From assembly GCF_038396675.1 (NCBI RefSeq), contig NC_088920.1:30832501-30896500 (forward strand): a DNA stretch of 64,000 bases. Direction: 5' to 3'. Source of the stretch: Hydra vulgaris. Its lineage: Eukaryota; Cnidaria; Hydrozoa; Anthoathecata; Hydridae. Made by a program: the position numbers and the translations under genes. Below, piece after piece: positions 57,121 through 64,000 of this stretch. The notes beneath the pieces are model-generated. The model was not told where the DNA came from. It saw nothing but the letters and a program-made list of their open reading frames with translations, and ran no database searches. Each line of letters opens with the position of its first letter. Position 1 is the stretch's first letter.

Positions 57121-59415
57121 TCTGCGCATGTTTTAAAAAGCAAAAACAAAAATACAATTAATTAAAATCTTACAAGTCCTTATTATAGCGGGGTTTTTAA
57201 AAAATAATAAAACTTAATATGCTTCCGCATTATTTTAATTGTATTGACTTTCAGGAGACAATAAAATGTAGCTTATTTGTTGAAGTTGCGTAATTGTTGT
57301 TAAAGGAGATTTTTTGTTACAACAAAAATCTCATACAAATACTTTTGGTACTATGTTATACTATGGTTTTACTTATTTTCCAATAAACAAAAAAAAGTTT
57401 ATGTATTTTAAGTAATTAGTTAAACAATGGAAGAGCATGCACCTCAAACTATTTTTTTGGCTGTAAACGTCAGTTCTTTTTTCTTTAACCTTGTTTTTGT
57501 TAGCTATAATACGCTCTACGATGTTGAAGTATCTGATGAGTCTGAACTGAATATATTGTTTAATTTTGTGACACTGAGCAAAAATCAGGCAAACAGACGT
57601 TGGGCCGTGATTCTGTGGTACCGAATTCGGTATTCTGTAAAAAAATAACAACAGTCCAACTATTTTAATCTCTGTTGGCATTTAGTAGAAAAATCAAGCT
57701 ATATACCATTTCCAAAATGCCAGCAGCGGCATTTCTAATGATGGTCCTCGATTGGTATGTTTGCTTAATAAAAACACTCACTGCTTATTGCAACTCAATT
57801 AAAATGCAATGCACTTTCAAATGATGGAAGATCAAAAAACAGACAGATTTAAAAAAATATTTAAAAAGTGTAAAACATATATCACTAAAGAAAAAAAGTG
57901 TGTTAAAAAACAATTATATTGAAAAACTTTTTTTTAATATTTTTAATGCTGCAAAAACATTGTAAAAGAAAACACTTGATTTTTATGTTTATAAAACAAT
58001 TTAATTTAAACTTAGGTAATATGAATCAAACTTTGCCATTCTGTTATCATACATTACCATACTCCATTTCACTGATAGTTTTTATCAATAATAACTTAAA
58101 AACTTATCTATAAGTAAAGATATGACCTTTTTATTAATGTGAAAAACTATATTATTTAAAAATTTACAAATTAGCTAGGAAAAAATTGAAGAAAAATATT
58201 AGATTGTTAATTTTTTTTTAATTTTTCATACATTAAACAATAGAGGCGTTTGGGGTTGTTTTAGGGTTGCCATGATAAACAATGTTGTTGTTTTAGAATT
58301 TTAATAGATTTGCGAATATAAAATCTGCTTTGCATATACGCCAAAAGAAATAGGACAAAACTTTAAGCCATATGTTTAAAAACAAAACTTTGATGCATTG
58401 TTTAAAAAAAAGTTATTTTAAAGTTGTAAAGTATACGTATACAATACGGCTCTTGTAAACACGTGCTCTTTAGTTTATATATTTATTATTCATTTATTTT
58501 CTTTCAATTTTTCTTAAATAACGAAGGCTTGTTCTAAACAAGAAGTGAGCAGGAGTTAAAATGATTCAACACTCTTGGTTTAAACTTCTTCTAGTGCATG
58601 ATAGAAGCTAAATTTACTCAACTTATCAAAGTGAAAATTCAATCAACTTATCAAAGAACTGCAAGACAGTTATGTCACGTTAGCATTGGGTAATTTGGGA
58701 TAACGATAGTAACCAACGTACCCGTCAATTTATCTAGTTTTAGATAATGTAAAATATCTATCATAGTATTTTTATCATAATTTATGTACAGTGCAGAGTC
58801 ACAAAATATGAATGTGCCAATCCTCCTTACTTTAACTTTAGACCTAATCCAACTTCACATTAAAAGCAAACTAGTGCTAATAGAGTCTAGTATAACAAAA
58901 TAATGCATATGGTAATTTGTATAAACAATGGGTCACCAATAGTTTAAGACGGAAGAGACAAAGTCATAATTTGTAAAAATTTTCCAGTTTTTAAAGAACT
59001 ACGAACGTCTTGTTTTCAATATCATAATAGTATTTGTGCATTGAGCTGGAGAGTCACATTATTTCATTCAAATTTTTACATCAAATATTTATACCAGAAG
59101 TCGGAAAAATTACTTGCGAGCAGCAGGTTGCCGACGTCTGGTACAAACATTTAAATAATATAATGCAGATTATGTAGTTACATAAAAAATATTTTGTTTT
59201 TACAACAGGCCAACAAACACAAACTTTAAAAAAATAATGGTGTTGCGAGTAAACAACTTGAGTGTGCTTATTTAATTCTGTATATGTCAGGTAATATTAA
59301 AGCACAACACGGTTTAAAAAATGTAGAAATATAGTTACTCTCATTAAAATACTGAAGATTGGGTGAGTGTGTAACACAAGACTACAAACGTCAACAACTA
59401 TTTGTGGAATTCGCG
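57121..59415. other. AT-rich interval, no supported gene
   Basis: The largest frames (57427-57648 plus, 57373-57681 minus) have no recognised motif. TTTTCTGATTT-type simple tracts only. Possibly old intron or intergenic sequence. Confidence 0.4.
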
Positions 59416-59784
59416 TCAATTACTATTTAACACAACACGCTTCGTGAACAATTTTTCTCTTGGAATGCAATTGAGTACTCTTTGCTGTCCAAGTCTTTGA
59501 TTATAATTACGCATAGTATACTTTGACGACGAGTTAAGTTTGTGATCATCTGAAATAATAACGCCAAGATCTCTCTCTAAATGAGTAACTTCGATTTCAA
59601 GTGGCAGGCCCTCTGATACTGGCAGGAAATAGTTTCGTTTTGATACTTCTTTTCCTAAACCAGTATGCATGACTAGTAAATAAGTAAATATGCATGAGTA
59701 GCGACCAAAATTTAAATTAAATATTGGAAAATCTTGCATTCCATTCCGTGAAGCATTTTTCATGTAACAACATAGCTTTGACAA
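59416..59784 (-). pseudogene. LINE reverse transcriptase fragment (CR1-like)
   Basis: 122 open codons reading LPLEIEVTHLERDLGVIISD, then DHKLNSSSKYTMRNYNQRLG. This is the E..LGV.is.D.K...Q...A...AN..LG region that follows the catalytic core in CR1/RTE-like reverse transcriptases. It stops before the LYk.lVRP motif. Confidence 0.75.
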
Positions 59785-59854
59785 ATTATAAAATATGTGG
59801 AATAATGGACTGTGGTTAGTCTATTCTACACCGACCATTTTTATACTTGTTCTT

Positions 59855-60015
59855 TGGATAGTATTTATAATAATCTTTTGTATATATACCACATTTATAA
59901 TAACCTTTAATGTTTATACAATATTTATAAAAATCTTTAGTATTTATATAATATTTATAATAATCTTTAAAATATATACAATATTTTAATAACCATTATT
60001 GTTTACACAATATTT
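59855..60015. repeat. ~30-bp AT-rich tandem repeat
   Basis: ATATTTATAATAATCTTTAG-like units, about five copies, creating a hydrophobic repeat frame (FIIIF.IYTIF) that is not a real protein. Confidence 0.8.
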
Positions 60016-60599
60016 ATACATTTTATTTTTAGTAAGTGGCAGAAAACAATAACTAATCTTTGTTTTGACTTATCGATCAATGTTTAACTCTTAAGATTCA
60101 AGATTATAATTGTAAATATATTGGTGACGTGTATTAGTATTCAAATTGATAATAAAATTTCTGAGTCACAGGGGCCTAACGTTAATTTACAGGTCTATTG
60201 ATTGCGCAACCAGATATCTTTTTAGAGGTCTATTTTTTTACGGTGGAAAAAAAAAATTTCTTTAACAAAACTTCATTTTAAAAAACTAAAAAATAATATG
60301 AATTCTAATATACAGAATATTATATATAAAAAGAAGAAATCTCTCATAGTAAAAAAAAGAATTAAAAAAAAAATACATTTAAATATTTTTTTAATTAAAA
60401 ATTCCGTTCATTTACATATATATATATATATAGTTTCACATACAATACTTATACTATCTAAAATACGTAGTATATTTCTTATACTGAGTAGAAAATGACA
60501 CTTAAACCAAGGAAAGAATATTGTACGAGTTTTGTTTTAAAATGTTAACAGAAAATAATAATCTGAAAACTGCAACTTTAATAAAATTTCCTTTAGTAG

Positions 60600-61380
60600 G
60601 AATTAAATTTTCTGTCCAAGATTAGAGCCACTGTGAAAAAGTAGTGAACATTTTAAGTGTTTTTGAGGAGGCATCAAAAATATTGTTGGGTGCTGACTCT
60701 TGCATCAGTTCCTGTATTCCAATTGTGACAACAATAATAAAGCTTCGGAAACAACCTCAAGCGATATCAGTGTTCAGCAGATAAAAATTGCAATGAAAAA
60801 TGCAATGGAAAAACGTTTTTTAGCAATTGAAAAAACAGAAAATTATTCAGTTGTAATACTAGTCCAAAGTACAAATGGTATTTTATCAGACTTCAAGGTG
60901 TTTTGCAAAATGCTAAACACGTTATCATGTCTCACATGGACAATTTTGAACTTCTAGATGAATTTACAACTATAACTCAAACTCTCTCTGGCGACAATGA
61001 TAAAAACGCATCGTTTGTTCATATGTTAAAAATTATTGCGCAATCTCAAACTTATATCGTACCAAATGCACATTCATCTTCCAAAATGATAAAAGAAGCG
61101 TTGAATCATTTTTTACCTAGTCAAATAGCTTCTCAATGCCTTGAATTTTGGAAAAGCTATGAAAAAAAATGCAAATTCCAAAAACAAGTCAGCTTTGACT
61201 AAGGTGGCAAACAAGTACCTCACACCACCTACAACATCTACAGATGTTAAAAGACTGTTTTCTACAGCTAGATATATTCTCTAAAACGAAAAAAACAGAA
61301 TCCACCCAGAAAGTTTGAAACAACTTCTTTTTTGTCGAGAAAATCTTCCAGTTGTTGGATTCTGTTATTAGTTATTTTTA
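60600..61380 (+). pseudogene. hAT transposase C-terminal region
   Basis: In order: VVNILSVFEEASKILLGADS with CIPIV, then ISVQQIKIAMKNAMEKRF-like sequence, IASQCLEFWKSYEKK and ANKYLTPPTTSTDVKRLFST followed by LKQLLFCRENLPVVG. The PPTSTDVERLFS block is the hAT dimerisation domain near the C-terminus. Frameshifts occur near 60770-60900 and a stop in the YIL* segment. The presumed right TIR (GGTCCGGTCGATCACTAT) is at 61543-61560. Confidence 0.85.
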
Positions 61381-61433
61381 TTAATTTAGCATTTTGTTGA
61401 AACTAAATTAACTTTGAAAAACATCATATACTA

Positions 61434-61560
61434 TTGATTTTTGGTTCCGGTTCCTTTTCCAGTTTGGGTTTATTTTCTGTTCCGGTTTTGGTTATGAATA
61501 ATAAAAATCGATTTTCGGTTCGGTTCCAGCAAAATATTAGGTCCGGTCGATCACTATCAT
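61434..61560 (+). mobile_element. Right end of the hAT element
   Basis: GGTTCCGGTT-type repeats (TTTTTGGTTCCGGTTCC, TTCCGGTTTTGG, TTCGGTTCGGTTCC) lead to GGTCCGGTCGATCACTAT, a style common at hAT ends. A matching left end was not found. Confidence 0.55.
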
Positions 61561-62989
61561 ATTGCCAAATTTTATTATTATATGTAAACATTTGTTATGA
61601 AAACTACTTATTACAAACTCCAATTGATTTTATGGCTTGTATTTGCAACATTTTTTTTATTATTTAAAATATTTTCATCAAACAACAAACTTATTGATAA
61701 ATACTGACTCATGACAGGATATTGCAAAAGAGCAGCGTAAATGTTTTGAAAAATACTTTTAAGATTCCCTGGCGTTCAACAGGAATGCCCTGGCGTTCAA
61801 CAGAAATTTTCAGTAATAGAAACATTCAGCACTTCATTCAGCAATGATAACTTGAGAAGACTTTTAAATTTTACTTTATAATAGAAATAATAAACTTTAT
61901 TTTATTAATATTTGAAAATTGTAATTAACACGTGTGCTGTTAAACCAAATGGAAGTTGTTAATCACATTTCAATGTTTTGAATAGAGAGTAATGTTGAAA
62001 ACTATGCAAACTAGCTTAACTATGTTATGGTGAATAACGTTTTTCTTCTGCCTTTAGTCCCATCACTATAACATGTTGCGTAACTTCTACCTTTTTGTTG
62101 CGCCTTTTAAAGGAGCGAAGAAAAATAGAAAAATCTCATTAAACATAATCCTAATGTCAACAAACACCATTCAGTTCAGTGATAAAATTCATTATAAATA
62201 ATTCTATAATAAACTGTTTCTAAGATTTTATATAAATTTGTAATGTAAATACAAAGATTTCCTAAATTCTTCTTATAACAACTTAGCAGTCATTCATTGA
62301 AGATATGACAGGACATATTAGTTTTATTGAATAACTAGTTTTTAATGTCAATTCAAATAGTAGTTAATCAATAAATTTTTTTTAAGAAATATGTTTTATT
62401 CATTATTTAATATGTTTCCATGGCTATTTAAAGATCTTATAATAGGTATTTTAGTTAAAGCTGCAGTTCGATACATGATAAACGTACTCGAAGCCAAAAA
62501 GATGAAGCGTTTTTTCATCAACATCTCCTCCAAGCCTTGTAACTGTTTCAAATTTTAGAGGATAGTGTAACTAACAAATAAGAATCTGATCGGTAACAAA
62601 TATTCGAGGGTTTTAAGCAGCTTTTATCTAGCCTTCGCAAACAACAAAACCAATTAGAAATCAATACTTAATAAATTGGAAATCGAATACTAGCTATATT
62701 AACGATTTATTTTTTTGTTTTGATAATAAGTGAGGTGCGCACACAGGCAACATTAATTTGGTATGAAATATATAAGATTGTACTTATAAATATATTGATA
62801 ATCTAAAAAAAAAAAAAAAATTTATGTTTAATCTAAACTTTAAAATAGTATAATTTGTTTTGATTTTTTTTTTAAACTAGTCTAAACGTGGAGAAATATT
62901 TCTTAAGAGCTGTAAAAAATAACCCAAAGAAAAAAATTCAAATACACAATAAAAAGGCTTTTTCACGAGAATGCTATGACATGATATGA
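61561..62989. other. AT-rich interval, no supported gene
   Basis: Contains only short direct repeats (CCCTGGCGTTCAACAG twice at 61769-61803). No gene seen. Confidence 0.4.
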
Positions 62990-62993
62990 TATG

Positions 62994-63370
<377 letters not shown>

Positions 63371-63377
63371 TATGTAT

Positions 63378-63440
63378 TTCGAGATTTTCCCTTAAAACTT
63401 TATATAGTCGTAATTATTAATGAGAAATAATTAAAAACTA
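63378..63440. repeat. 63-bp direct repeat, copy 1
   Basis: Identical to 63927-63989. Confidence 0.95.
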
Positions 63441-63455
63441 AAAAATTAAATTCCT

Positions 63456-63800
<345 letters not shown>

Positions 63801-63926
63801 AAAAAAAAACATATGTATTTAAAACATTCAAATGTTGTGCAATATTTGCACACACATTTTCAAAACCAATTTATACTTTTACATTTTAGTAGTTCCATGT
63901 TAAAGAATGTTTTTTTGCCACAAACT

Positions 63927-63989
63927 TTCGAGATTTTCCCTTAAAACTTTATATAGTCGTAATTATTAATGAGAAATAATTAAAAACTA
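63927..63989. repeat. 63-bp direct repeat, copy 2
   Basis: Exact copy of 63378-63440, 549 bp away. The window ends 11 bases later, so a further unit may follow. Confidence 0.95.
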
Positions 63990-64000
63990 CACACATATTC

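Noticed and set aside
57427..57648. Overlapping plus and minus frames of 73 and 102 codons
   Set aside because: Neither shows a known motif, a splice context or a bias; both are explained by chance in a stop-poor stretch.
59795..59989. Hydrophobic 64-codon frame resembling a membrane protein
   Set aside because: It is generated by an AT-rich ~30-bp tandem repeat.

Overview
This is a eukaryotic, very AT-rich, intron-containing and transposon-dominated window. The base composition, the roughly seventeen long (TA)n arrays, the very short exons with GTAAG donors and TTTTTAG acceptors, and the mix of mobile-element families (CACTA/Tnp2-like, pogo/Tigger-like, Tc1/mariner, hAT, Penelope-like and non-LTR) suggest a cnidarian, most probably Hydra. 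That assignment is inferred from the sequence alone. No rRNA, tRNA or CRISPR array was seen, and nothing is organised like a bacterial operon.

Layout. About 0.5-4.2 kb, minus strand: the most unusual locus. It is a chain of 21- and 24-nt mini-exons of uniform phase, repeated about every 110 bp, that would encode degenerate octapeptides of the type V-P-S-S-S-V-x-V. They lead into an RGG-rich terminal exon with a stop codon and polyA signal. About 7-8.5 kb: broken pogo/Tigger transposase with a PHD-like finger. About 10-21 kb: foldback elements, two near-identical pogo-like copies, clusters rich in GACGTC, a 1.5-kb TIR element, and a minus-strand unit holding a frameshifted Tnp2-type transposase followed by a DUF4806-like gene. 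21.34-29.16 kb: a 7.8-kb element with CACTCTC terminal inverted repeats and TGTAGA-type subterminal repeats. It carries two genes on the plus strand, a C2H2/transposase-like gene and a multi-exon gene that starts with a SAM-like segment and ends like the SAMD3-like family.

29.9-47.4 kb: two exons of a host SLC2-type (GLUT-like) sugar transporter, apparently separated by an intron of about 17 kb. That intron is filled with a Penelope-like relic, a pogo/PHD relic, a LINE reverse-transcriptase relic, a complete but dead Tc1 element, an unclassified transposase-like pseudogene, a pogo-like non-autonomous element and another LINE relic. 47.7-64 kb: further relics (mariner, several LINE endonuclease/RT pieces, an unclassified DDE-like transposase, hAT), a MITE with long TIRs, palindromes and long (TA)n arrays ending in a duplicated 0.55-kb unit.

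How the parts fit. Two host genes are supported: the microexon gene and the sugar transporter. Almost everything else is mobile DNA in various stages of decay. Two separate DNA transposons here pair a transposase with a second gene of different character (SAM-like, DUF4806-like). TA-targeting elements repeatedly sit inside (TA)n arrays, and several arrays abut a shared Penelope-like tail.
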